Part shown: positions 1-6,848 of the stretch, one piece after another | Position numbering within the stretch: position 1 is the stretch's first letter | Layout of the letters: the number at the start of each line of letters is the position of its first letter | DNA from: Croceicoccus gelatinilyticus | GTDB lineage: Bacteria > Pseudomonadota > Alphaproteobacteria > Sphingomonadales > Sphingomonadaceae | Length of the DNA stretch: 64,000 bases | Direction of reading: 5' to 3' | Assembly: GCF_018398395.1 (NCBI RefSeq) | Contig: NZ_JAHCBF010000007.1 | Span: 1-64,000 of the forward strand | Notes under the pieces: model-generated | The model's database searches: none | What the model was told of the DNA's origin: nothing | Seen by the model: the letters and a program-made list of their open reading frames with translations, nothing else | Translations under genes and position numbers: made by a program

Positions 1-75
1 CACCAGCAGGAAGTCTGAATCACAACGCAGCCGAAATGGGAATCCCCCTCGAGTCAGTTCGTGTGGAAACCGCTC
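1..75 (-). mobile_element. Terminal end of an IS630-family insertion sequence
   Basis: In reverse complement this stretch matches the left end of the complete IS630-family copy at 58380-59431; 67 of 79 aligned bases agree (including the flanking TTTA), with GAGCGGTTTCCACACG identical. The element ends at base 75 and is followed by TA (76-77), the target dinucleotide of the IS630 family. Its transposase would read leftward, out of the window. It interrupts the primase gene and supplies that gene's present stop codon. The differences show it is a related element rather than the same one. Confidence 0.8.
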
Positions 76-961
76 TAAACCGCCGCAGCGGCCACGGTTC
101 GCCCGGCATGTGATTGGCCATTTCATTTGCGGCCACGAAGGTTTCGCGGTGTCCGTTCATGCGGCGCAGGTAGGCCAGAAGGGCGAATGCGTCGGGGTGC
201 TGCACCATGCGGTCTATGTCATCGAAGGTCAGGACAAGGCGCTGCCCTGCCCCGAACCAGTTTTCACCCGCTTGGGTTTTCGTCCAGGCGCTTGCGACAA
301 CGCCTAGAACCTCGGTATCGGGCAGCGGTTCGATCATTCCCGAGTCATTGAATGATGACGCGAAGGTCATCAGGTCCTCGATGGTGCGGCTGTTCCGCGC
401 CTCGGTCATACATGCCCGCCACAAGGCAACATTGCGCTGCCCCTTGCCGATCAGGTCGTCATTGATAGGTGCGACATTCTGACGCGGCAACGGCTTGCCG
501 CGCATGACGGGAAGGTCCGCAAGGTCATCTAGCGAGCCTTGGATCAGCTCGTAGGCACCTTTCGCGCCGCGCGATGGCGGGGCCACCACGAACCCGTCGC
601 CCAGAATGTCGATAGGCCGGGCAGGGTCGGGACGAACGGCCCGCCTTTCCCCGCCATGGCGATACCATGCTTGGAAGTTGCCGGACCCGCTGCGCACGAT
701 GATCGGGGTCGGCCCGAACTCGTCTATGGCATCGCGCAGTAGGCGTTCGTCCGGCGCGTCCACGTCCAGAACCGTGATGCGATTAGGACGGCAGGCGAAG
801 CCGAAAGCATCATCGCCGGGGAACTTGCCCCTGAATTGCTCCGATGCTTTCAGCCCCGCTTTGAGATAACCTTTTACCGCCGGGCGCTTGTCACGAACCG
901 GAAAGGTCGCGATGCCTGCCTCCGCATAACGCGGCTGCCATGTGGCAAAGAGCCCCGCCAT
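20..961 (-). CDS. Bifunctional DNA primase/polymerase (Prim-Pol), C-terminally truncated by an IS
   Basis: Archaeo-eukaryotic-type primase-polymerase domain (Prim-Pol), the replication protein of many plasmids, satellites and integrative elements; it makes primers and extends them with one catalytic site. Motifs are in the usual order: TVLDVDAP near residue 64-70 with the two metal-binding Asp, SGSGN near 91-95, and IDILGDGFVVAPPS near 117-130. The start chosen is the ATG at 961, four bases after the stop of the preceding gene; a longer upstream reading would run through that gene. About the last 18 residues are encoded by the IS630 end, so the native C-terminus (in relatives often a helicase or other domain) is lost. 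The catalytic core is intact, so residual activity is possible. Confidence 0.8.
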   Translation of the reverse strand: MAGLFATWQPRYAEAGIATFPVRDKRPAVKGYLKAGLKASEQFRGKFPGDDAFGFACRPNRITVLDVDAPDERLLRDAIDEFGPTPIIVRSGSGNFQAWYRHGGERRAVRPDPARPIDILGDGFVVAPPSRGAKGAYELIQGSLDDLADLPVMRGKPLPRQNVAPINDDLIGKGQRNVALWRACMTEARNSRTIEDLMTFASSFNDSGMIEPLPDTEVLGVVASAWTKTQAGENWFGAGQRLVLTFDDIDRMVQHPDAFALLAYLRRMNGHRETFVAANEMANHMPGEPWPLRRFRAVSTRTDSRGIPISAAL

Positions 962-965
962 GTTC

Positions 966-1310
966 TCATATCCCGTAGTCGGATTCGGGATCGCAGGGGT
1001 CATCGTCCACCGCCTTGTCGGAACAATCGTCCTCTTTAGGATCGTCGTCCTCGGCATCCTCATGGTCGCCGCCGGTGACATTGCGAATGCCCTTCATGGA
1101 AGGTGGCATCCTTTCCCATTCGATCCATGCGGTTTCGCGCGGATCGTCGTCCTCGGCTGGGTCGTCGTCCTCCCAGTCGGGGTCGCCGTCCAGCAGGTCT
1201 AGGGTGCCGATCATGGCTTGGTAGAGATTGCCGATTTCCTCGGTCATGCGCTCGAAAGACTGGCGCGATGCCAGCAGCGGCGCGATGTAGATTTCAGGTG
1301 CGTGTCGCAT
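966..1310 (-). CDS. Small acidic protein of the integrative element
   Basis: A 114-residue protein I do not recognise. The N-terminal half is ordinary (possible helices, residues 1-40). The C-terminal half is extremely acidic, with repeated EDDDP/DDDP units. It overlaps the end of the preceding 60-residue ORF by 17 bases and is followed after four bases by the primase start, so the three are probably translated in a coupled way. The acidic tail could be a DNA mimic or simply a solubility tail; nothing in the sequence decides this. Confidence 0.55.
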   Translation of the reverse strand: MRHAPEIYIAPLLASRQSFERMTEEIGNLYQAMIGTLDLLDGDPDWEDDDPAEDDDPRETAWIEWERMPPSMKGIRNVTGGDHEDAEDDDPKEDDCSDKAVDDDPCDPESDYGI

Positions 1311-1476
1311 GGCGAAACCTCCCGAACTCGGGCAGGCCGATCAGCAGCGAAAGGCGCTGCCGCATGGCTGCATTTGCTTGGATTTTCGGGCGGTTTCGGG
1401 TATGGCTGGGGGTGTCCGCCGCAATGGACATTCCAGCCCTCGCGCCCTGCCCGGCGCGGGGGTTTTTCCTTTCCAT
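1294..1476 (-). CDS. Short hypothetical protein of the integrative element
   Basis: A 60-residue basic ORF beginning MERKNPRAGQG. Its ATG overlaps the TGA of the AlpA-type gene (TGATG) and its end overlaps the next gene by 17 bases. This stop-start arrangement is the main evidence that it is real. No family is recognised. It is rich in Arg, Ala and Gln and has no membrane segment. Confidence 0.45.
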   Translation of the reverse strand: MERKNPRAGQGARAGMSIAADTPSHTRNRPKIQANAAMRQRLSLLIGLPEFGRFRHATRT

Positions 1477-1664
1477 CAGGCCGCCTCCCGCTCCGCGATG
1501 CGGGCTTTGATCCACCCGTCGATCTCATTGTCGGGCCAAGCATTGATGCGGCCGGAAAGCTTCACGGGGCGCGGAAATTCGCCGCGTTCGAGCAACTCGT
1601 AGATGTGGGAGCGGCTAAGGGCGGTGCGCTCCTTAACGGCATCAAGGCGGAGAAGTGTCGTCAT
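1476..1664 (-). CDS. AlpA-family transcriptional regulator / excisionase-like protein
   Basis: A 62-residue MerR-like winged-helix protein of the AlpA (prophage CP4-57 regulator) family. The signature runs from LRLDAVKERTALSRSHIYEL through FPRPVKLSGR to NAWPDNEIDGWI near the C-terminus. Family members switch on integrase or excision genes and the replication module of integrative elements. It heads the run of small genes leading to the primase and sits two genes away from the integrase. Its start codon lies in a perfect inverted repeat (1662-1694), which suggests autoregulation at DNA or RNA level. Confidence 0.88.
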   Translation of the reverse strand: MTTLLRLDAVKERTALSRSHIYELLERGEFPRPVKLSGRINAWPDNEIDGWIKARIAEREAA

Positions 1665-1694
1665 GTCGTCCCTCGCTGTTTATTGGACGACATG
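1662..1694 (-). promoter_or_regulatory. Perfect 10-bp inverted repeat spanning the AlpA start codon
   Basis: Arms CATGTCGTCC (1662-1671) and GGACGACATG (1685-1694) are exact inverted repeats with a 13-base spacer. On the coding (minus) strand the 3' arm contains the ATG, and the AGGG that looks like the ribosome-binding site lies at the loop/arm junction. It could be an operator for AlpA itself or an RNA hairpin that hides the start codon. Confidence 0.6.
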
Positions 1695-1749
1695 ATTAAT
1701 TAGCGGCATCTAGCCGGGTGTCAGCAATATTGCAGTCTTGGTAATTCGG

Positions 1750-2256
1750 TTAGATGTCCTTTGCCCGATGCTTTTCGAGCAAGGTTTGAACGAAGTTCGC
1801 GCGCCATTCGGGGTCAGACCAGTCTCGGCGATGTTTTAGCCAAGTGAATATCTCTGCCCGACTCATTCCAGTTTCCTCTGTCGCTTGGGCAACAGCAGCC
1901 TCCTGTTTAATGTTCAGCGCAACTAGAGATTCGACAATTGCAGCGGCCCGATGACCGTTCAGGGCGCGATCATGCTTATTTATCGGCTTGCCACGCTTCG
2001 CGCGCGTCAATTTATAAGGAACACTTCCGTCACCATTCACGGCACCCGCCAAACCAATCAGGACAAGATGAAGGCCAGAAAGGAATGCCTCATCTTCTTG
2101 GGACATATTTTGTCGTGATTTCGCTATGTATCCGCCCAATATGGGCAGTGCATCCATGAGGTATTCTCCGACAAATTCCAAAGGCTCGTCCCCGTTCAAC
2201 GCATACCAAGCCAGCCATTCCTTGCCGATGGATGGATCGCGTTTGCTTTCAGCCAT
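1750..2256 (-). CDS. Hypothetical protein coupled to the integrase
   Basis: A 168-residue protein of unknown function starting MAESKRDPSIG. The chosen ATG overlaps the integrase stop (ATGGCTGA, 8 bases), so translation is probably coupled. The last 50 residues (AAVAQATEETGMSRAEIFTWLK followed by a Trp-rich segment) look like a helix-turn-helix. The middle contains a basic stretch with KLTRAKRGKP. G+C is visibly lower than in the flanking core genes, as expected for cargo of a mobile element. No membrane segment or signal peptide. Confidence 0.6.
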   Translation of the reverse strand: MAESKRDPSIGKEWLAWYALNGDEPLEFVGEYLMDALPILGGYIAKSRQNMSQEDEAFLSGLHLVLIGLAGAVNGDGSVPYKLTRAKRGKPINKHDRALNGHRAAAIVESLVALNIKQEAAVAQATEETGMSRAEIFTWLKHRRDWSDPEWRANFVQTLLEKHRAKDI

Positions 2257-3481
2257 GAAGCGCCACCACATTAGTCGTTTCAGTCCCGCGCACGATCCGG
2301 TCTAATTCGTTCGCCCATGCTTCCAGTGCGGCCCGCTTCTCGTCCTTCCAGTCGTGGCGCTGATAAACGCCAGCGATGCCGCCCCGCGCACCTGATACGT
2401 GATTCAGAACCGCCTCTGTGACCTCGTAGCGGACCCCTAGCCGTTGCAGGCCGGTCGCGACGGTTCGCCGTATATCATGCAAGGTCCAATGCGGCCCGTC
2501 CTCGCGTTCTAGGTTTTCGTCCAGCTTGGCCCGGAACCGCGCCTGCGCCTTGCTGAAACCGCTAGGGCCGCGATCAGCCTGCCCCGCCCTCGTCCGCGTC
2601 GGGAACAGCTTTCCGCTGCCCTCGACCTCGGGGATCGCCTCGACAATGGTTTTCGCCACGGCAGGCAGTGGGAGAATATGCACAACATCATTCTTTGCCC
2701 GGCCCGCCGGTATCGTCCATTCGGCGGCGTTCAGGTCGAACTCGTCACGATCCGCGCTGAAAACCTCGTCGCGGCGCGCGCCGGTCAGCATCAGCAACTT
2801 TAGGCCCGGTCCCCATGGGTTCGGTTCATCCTCGGCCACGCCCCACAAGGCTTTCAGTTCCGCCTCGGTCAGCACCCGGTCGCGCGCTTTCGGCTTCGGG
2901 GGTCGTCCTGCATCGCGGCACGGGTTCGCTTCCAGCTTGTCGAGCCTCGGCATAGCCCATGTATAAAAAGCCGATAGCTGCGCATGGACCGCGCGGGCCA
3001 TCGTCGGGGCGGTCGTGGCGATGTTGTCGATCAGTTCGGTTATCTCGCCCCGCGTCACGGTATCAGCGAAGCGGTCGCCAAGTTCGGGCATGACATAGCC
3101 GTCCATGATGCGCTTGATCTCGCCATGCGATCGCAGGTCCCGTTTGCCGTCGAGATAAACGGGGATCAATTGGCGGAAGGTCCCGCCCTTGGCCCGTGCC
3201 CGCTTCGCAGGGGGCGGTGCGCCTTTCCCTGCCTCCAGGTCGTTCAGATAGGTCCGCGCCTTGCGCCGTGCCTCGGCCAGCCCGAACCGGGGGCCATAGG
3301 TCCCCAAGGTCAGGTTATGGACCTTCGCACCCTGCCGCTTGCGTAGGACAAAGGTTTTCGTGCCCTTGCTTGATACCCGGACCCGCAAGCCCTGCACCTT
3401 GTCGTCGGGAACCTCGATCCGGCCCGTCTCGGGTGCCTTGATCGCTTTCACGCGCGTGTCGGTCAGTGTAATGTTACCCAC
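2249..3481 (-). CDS. int: Tyrosine recombinase / phage-type integrase
   Basis: Site-specific tyrosine recombinase that inserts the element into, and removes it from, a tRNA gene. The N-terminus (TLTDTRVKAIKAP, then GLRVRVSSKGTKTFVLRKR and LTLGTYG) is the DUF4102 arm-binding domain of P4-type integrases. The C-terminal catalytic domain has the first Arg (LTGARRDEV), the HxxR box (HDIRR), a second His (LNHVSGA) and the nucleophile Tyr (GVYQRHDW), so it looks active. I start it at the GTG at 3481, which aligns with the family start and follows an AGGCAGG; an ATG at 3562 would add 27 residues. It is the gene nearest the attachment site. Confidence 0.9.
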   Translation of the reverse strand: MGNITLTDTRVKAIKAPETGRIEVPDDKVQGLRVRVSSKGTKTFVLRKRQGAKVHNLTLGTYGPRFGLAEARRKARTYLNDLEAGKGAPPPAKRARAKGGTFRQLIPVYLDGKRDLRSHGEIKRIMDGYVMPELGDRFADTVTRGEITELIDNIATTAPTMARAVHAQLSAFYTWAMPRLDKLEANPCRDAGRPPKPKARDRVLTEAELKALWGVAEDEPNPWGPGLKLLMLTGARRDEVFSADRDEFDLNAAEWTIPAGRAKNDVVHILPLPAVAKTIVEAIPEVEGSGKLFPTRTRAGQADRGPSGFSKAQARFRAKLDENLEREDGPHWTLHDIRRTVATGLQRLGVRYEVTEAVLNHVSGARGGIAGVYQRHDWKDEKRAALEAWANELDRIVRGTETTNVVALHG

Positions 3482-3576
3482 GATGTTACCTGCCTCGCAG
3501 AAATGCCCGCCAACGGTCAGCGGGTCATGCAAAGTGTTACCCCGGGTAACAGAATCGTGCAAATACTATCGGATAG

Positions 3577-3647
3577 CGCCGGATGATGCCGGACCATCTA
3601 TCATTGAAATACAACGCTTTATGGATGCAATCGGACCCCGCCGGATG
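3577..3647. repeat. Two direct repeats between integrase and attachment site
   Basis: CGCCGGATG occurs at 3577-3585 and 3639-3647, each near a further CCGGA or TCCG. They lie between the integrase gene and the tRNA-derived att core, where arm-type integrase binding sites are normally found. Assignment as arm sites is inference. Confidence 0.35.
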
Positions 3648-3659
3648 CTCCGTCCTATA

Positions 3660-3705
3660 ACTCTTAATCAGCGGGTCCTAGGTTCGAGCCCTAGTGCGTC
3701 CACCA
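3660..3705 (+). repeat. Attachment site: duplicated 3' end of a tRNA-Lys(CTT) gene
   Basis: The bases read as the anticodon loop (CTCTTAA), 3' anticodon strand TCAGC, variable region, T arm (CTAGG-TTCGAGC-CCTAG), acceptor strand TGCGTCC, discriminator A and CCA of a tRNA-Lys. Upstream bases do not pair with it (no 5' anticodon, D arm or acceptor strand), so this is a fragment left by integration, not a tRNA gene. The intact gene should be at the other end of the element. I see nothing else convincing in 3706-3892. Confidence 0.8.
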
Positions 3706-3892
3706 TTTTTTCAACATTCATCGATGTTTAGCCCGGTTTCTTGCCTCGTCGGCAGAATGCCTCGTTGCATCCGCAGCTGCTCTCGCCGCCAATGATACGA
3801 AAGTATCAATGCGGGTGCGAACGATGTTCGCCGGACTCCTCGCAGGTTAGCGCATGCTGCGTTGCACACAGAGCCTGCGAAGAGAATACGAC

Positions 3893-4123
3893 GTGAAGAT
3901 CATGACCCCGAGCACCTATGAAACCATCATTGCCGCGCTCGGCGATTCGATCGTCTACCTTCTGGAACAGAACAGCCTCCCCGCCGAAGCAACCGATGCG
4001 CGCGAAAAGGTCGAGGCGATGTTTCAGACGCTTGCCACTTTCATGGGACGCGAGGGGCACGACGATCTTGAAGGCTTGCTTCAGCATTATGCCTTCATGA
4101 CTTCGGGCTCCACATCGCACTGA
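3893..4123 (+). CDS. Small hypothetical protein
   Basis: A protein of about 73-76 residues, soluble and mildly acidic, with two predicted helices (TIIAALGDSIVYLLEQ and AREKVEAMFQTLATFM). No family is recognised. The GTG at 3893 has GAAGAG eight bases upstream; the ATG at 3902 is the alternative start. It stands alone just outside the integrated element, upstream of the antiporter, with codon use like the core genome. Confidence 0.5.
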   Translation: MKIMTPSTYETIIAALGDSIVYLLEQNSLPAEATDAREKVEAMFQTLATFMGREGHDDLEGLLQHYAFMTSGSTSH

Positions 4124-4230
4124 TCTTCAATTTGGTCGGGAACTCTAAGGGGTCTCGTCATTTACCTTGGGCACAGGCCCCGCAGGCGCGATTGCACCTT
4201 GGGCCGCCGCGTGGCAGCATCTGAGGGGTA

Positions 4231-6093
4231 ATGGAAGAACAGGCTCTCGTAATCGCGCTGGTCGGCGTGCTCGGCATCGGCGCTCAATGGATTGCCTGGC
4301 GGACCGGTTGGCCGGCCATCGTGCTGATGCTCGTCGCAGGCTTTGCCGCTGGTCCCATCACCGGGATCATGGATCCCCATCACGCATTCGGCGAACTGCT
4401 CGAACCGATGATCTCCATCGGCGTTGCAATCATCCTGTTCGAAGGCGGGCTCAGTCTCGATTTCCGGGAATTACGCAAGACGGGCAGCGCGGTCTGGCGT
4501 CTCGTCATATTCGGCGTGCCGATCGCCTGGTTCGCAGGGTCACTGGCCTGCTACTATATCGCAGGTCTGGTCTGGCCGGTCTCCATCCTGTTTGCAGGCA
4601 TCCTCGTCGTCACGGGCCCGACCGTGATCTTGCCGCTCTTACGCCAGTCCAGCGTTGCGCAGCGGCCTGCCGCGATCCTCAAGTGGGAAGCGATCGTCAA
4701 CGACCCCTTCGGCGCGATGTGCGCCGTCATCGCCTATGAATATTTCCGCGCATCGGCCAACGGTGCAGGCCTTGCCGAAGTCCTGCCGCAGATGGCCTTT
4801 GCAACGATTGCCGCCGCCGTCCTTGGCTATGCAGCGGCCTGGATGATCGCGTGGAGCTTTCCGCGCGGGTTCGTGCCGGAATTCCTGAAAGCGCCGGTCC
4901 TGCTCGTCACGGTGATCGGGCTGTTCGTCATTTCGAACTCGATCCAGCAGGAAACCGGCCTCGTCGCCGTTACGCTGATGGGCATCGCGCTGGCCAACAT
5001 GAACGTCGATTCCCTGCGCGACATTCACCCGTTCAAACAGAACATCGCGGTGATGCTGGTTTCCGGCATCTTCATCCTGCTTTCGGCCTCACTCAACTTT
5101 GACACGCTACGCGCGCTGGAATGGCAGTTCACGCTGTTCCTCATCGCCATCCTCTTTGTCGTGCGCCCGCTTACGGTCCTGCTCAGCCTCGCGTTCAGCT
5201 CGATCCCGTGGAAAGAGCGTATCTTCGTCGCCTGGATCGCGCCGCGCGGTATCGTTGCGGTCGCCATTTCCGGCCTGTTCGCATTGCGCCTGTCAGACCT
5301 TGGCTATGGTGACGGTACGATCCTGATCAGCCTGTCCTTTGCCGTCTGCGTCGTCACCATCGTCGCGCATGGCTTTACCATTGCGCCCGTATCGCGGTGG
5401 CTGGGACTGACCGGCTCAACCACGCCCGGCATTCTTCTTGTCGGCGCAACGCCGTGGTCCATCGCGCTGGCCCGGGAATTGAAGCAGATGGAAGTACCGG
5501 TGACGATTGCCGACACCAGCTGGTGGCGCCTGTCGGGTGCGCGTCAGCAGGGTTTGCCCACATATCACGGCGAAATCCTTGCCGAAGCGACCGAACATTC
5601 ACTCGATCTTTCGCAATTCCAGACGCTTGTCGCCGCGACCGAGAACGAGGCTTACAACGCGCTCGTCTGTAACGAATTTGCGCCCGAAATCGGCCGCGAT
5701 GCGGTTTATCAGCTGGGCGAAGCCGGTCACCACGACGATCCGCGTTCGTTGCCGCCCTCAATCCGCGGCCGCGCGCTGTTCCAGTCGGGCGTCGACATGA
5801 ACGAAATGCACCGCCGCCAACAGGCTGGCTGGGAATTCCGCAAGACGCGCCTGTCCGAACAATTCGATTTCGAAGCCGCCCGCGCCGCCCTTCCCGATGA
5901 GGCGGACTTCCTGATGGTCGTGAAGGCCAGCGGCGCGCTGCGCTTCTTCACCCACGCCGCACGGCCCAGCCCCGTCGCAGGCGACTACGTCGTATCCTAT
6001 TCCCCACCTGAAGAGCCGGACATGCAACGTGTCCAGGCCCGCAAGGAGAAGAAGGCACGCGGCCAATCCAAGGCAGAGGCAAAACCGGCATGA
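4231..6093 (+). CDS. Cation:proton antiporter (CPA1/NhaP type) with C-terminal RCK-like domain
   Basis: Inner-membrane antiporter exchanging Na+ or K+ for H+, important for pH and salt tolerance. Residues 1 to about 395 form a dozen hydrophobic helices. The ion-binding region has VVTGPTVILPLLR near 127-138 and the Asn-Asp pair in AIVNDPFG (N157, D158), the CPA1 signature. From about residue 405 there is a Rossmann-like segment (GILLVGATPWSIALARELKQM) and a TrkA-N/RCK-type fold, suggesting control by nucleotide, followed by a charged Lys/Glu tail. At 620 residues it is the size expected for two-domain members. Its stop overlaps the next start (ATGA), so the lipoprotein is cotranscribed. The substrate ion cannot be told from sequence. 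Confidence 0.88.
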   Translation: MEEQALVIALVGVLGIGAQWIAWRTGWPAIVLMLVAGFAAGPITGIMDPHHAFGELLEPMISIGVAIILFEGGLSLDFRELRKTGSAVWRLVIFGVPIAWFAGSLACYYIAGLVWPVSILFAGILVVTGPTVILPLLRQSSVAQRPAAILKWEAIVNDPFGAMCAVIAYEYFRASANGAGLAEVLPQMAFATIAAAVLGYAAAWMIAWSFPRGFVPEFLKAPVLLVTVIGLFVISNSIQQETGLVAVTLMGIALANMNVDSLRDIHPFKQNIAVMLVSGIFILLSASLNFDTLRALEWQFTLFLIAILFVVRPLTVLLSLAFSSIPWKERIFVAWIAPRGIVAVAISGLFALRLSDLGYGDGTILISLSFAVCVVTIVAHGFTIAPVSRWLGLTGSTTPGILLVGATPWSIALARELKQMEVPVTIADTSWWRLSGARQQGLPTYHGEILAEATEHSLDLSQFQTLVAATENEAYNALVCNEFAPEIGRDAVYQLGEAGHHDDPRSLPPSIRGRALFQSGVDMNEMHRRQQAGWEFRKTRLSEQFDFEAARAALPDEADFLMVVKASGALRFFTHAARPSPVAGDYVVSYSPPEEPDMQRVQARKEKKARGQSKAEAKPA

Positions 6094-6731
6094 AAACAAC
6101 AGCGAACCTGATGAAAGATGCTGGCAAACTGGCTCTGGTCGTGGCGGTACCGGCCCTGTTTCTCGCGGGGTGCAACCGGGCTGAAGAGCCAGAGCCTGAA
6201 CCCGAACCGACCGAAACGCCCTCACCCGAAGCGAGCGAGAGCCCGATCTCTATCCTGAGGGAAACGCCGAACCCGATTGTCGAGGATCTGCTGCCGACAG
6301 AACCGTTCGAACAGACCGTGCCTTTTGCCGAAGGCGGCTTTGACTTGTCCGAAGAGGCGCAGGAAGCCATCCAGACTGTCCTTGAATCCGAACAGTACAA
6401 GCTTGGCGGCGCGATCCTGATTTGGGGCCATACCGACAGTTCAGGGCACGACGAAGCCAATCTTCGCGCCTCCAAACGCCGGGCCGAGGCGGTTGCCGAA
6501 GTCCTCGAGGAAGCTGGCACGGACCCAGATCGCATCAAGATCATCCCGATGGGCGAGATGCTGGCGATCGCTCCCAATGCCAAGCTCGACGGCACGCCTG
6601 ACGAAGAAGGCCGCGCCAAGAACCGCCGTGTCGAAATCTCCGTCGCCGCCCCGGCAGCAGACGATGCCGATGATGATGATGCCGCTACGGAAGTTAAGAG
6701 CGAAGCGGCCGTAGAGCCGGCGTCGAGCTGA
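6090..6731 (+). CDS. OmpA-family lipoprotein
   Basis: An outer-membrane lipoprotein candidate of 213 residues. The signal peptide ends in the lipobox LAGC with Cys near residue 28. A Glu/Pro-rich linker follows (EEPEPEPEPTETPSPE), then from about residue 75 an OmpA-type peptidoglycan-binding domain (GGAILIWGHTDSSG, LRASKRRAEAV, GRAKNRRVEI) with the Asp and Arg that contact diaminopimelate. It has an acidic Asp/Ala-rich C-terminal tail. It is translationally coupled to the antiporter (4-base overlap), which is unusual company and hints at a role in osmotic or ionic stress. Confidence 0.85.
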   Translation: MKTTANLMKDAGKLALVVAVPALFLAGCNRAEEPEPEPEPTETPSPEASESPISILRETPNPIVEDLLPTEPFEQTVPFAEGGFDLSEEAQEAIQTVLESEQYKLGGAILIWGHTDSSGHDEANLRASKRRAEAVAEVLEEAGTDPDRIKIIPMGEMLAIAPNAKLDGTPDEEGRAKNRRVEISVAAPAADDADDDDAATEVKSEAAVEPASS

Positions 6732-6784
6732 AATCGCGGCCCGGAACAGTCTAAGCGCGGCGTTAACCATTTAACGGGCATTGC

Positions 6785-6803
6785 TACGAGGAGGCTCCTC
6801 GTA
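6785..6803. promoter_or_regulatory. Perfect 8-bp inverted repeat upstream of the CHASE2-EAL gene
   Basis: TACGAGGA-GGC-TCCTCGTA, a perfect dyad 46 bases before the GTG start of the c-di-GMP gene. A second short palindrome, CGTTAA-CCAT-TTAACG, lies just upstream (6762-6777). Either could be an operator; the first could also be a weak terminator for the lipoprotein gene, but only AGTTTT follows it. Confidence 0.35.
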
Positions 6804-6848
6804 AGTTTTGCAGCGAAAAGTTAACCACTTCCCGTTACATCTACGCGC

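Larger units (their letters stand above)
1..3705 (-). mobile_element. Right end of an integrative element (satellite-like) in a tRNA-Lys gene
   Basis: All genes from the primase to the integrase lie on the minus strand and are tightly packed. Integrase, AlpA-type regulator and primase-polymerase together are the usual core of Gram-negative phage satellites (PICI/P4-like) and small integrative elements; that classification is inference. The right border is the tRNA-Lys 3' end copy at 3660-3705. The left border and the intact tRNA gene must lie outside the window. The element has itself been hit by an IS630-family sequence at its left visible edge. To the right, core genome begins. Confidence 0.75.

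Noticed and set aside
3660-3705. A complete tRNA-Lys gene
   Set aside because: Bases before the anticodon loop do not form the 5' anticodon strand, D arm or acceptor; only the 3' part is present.
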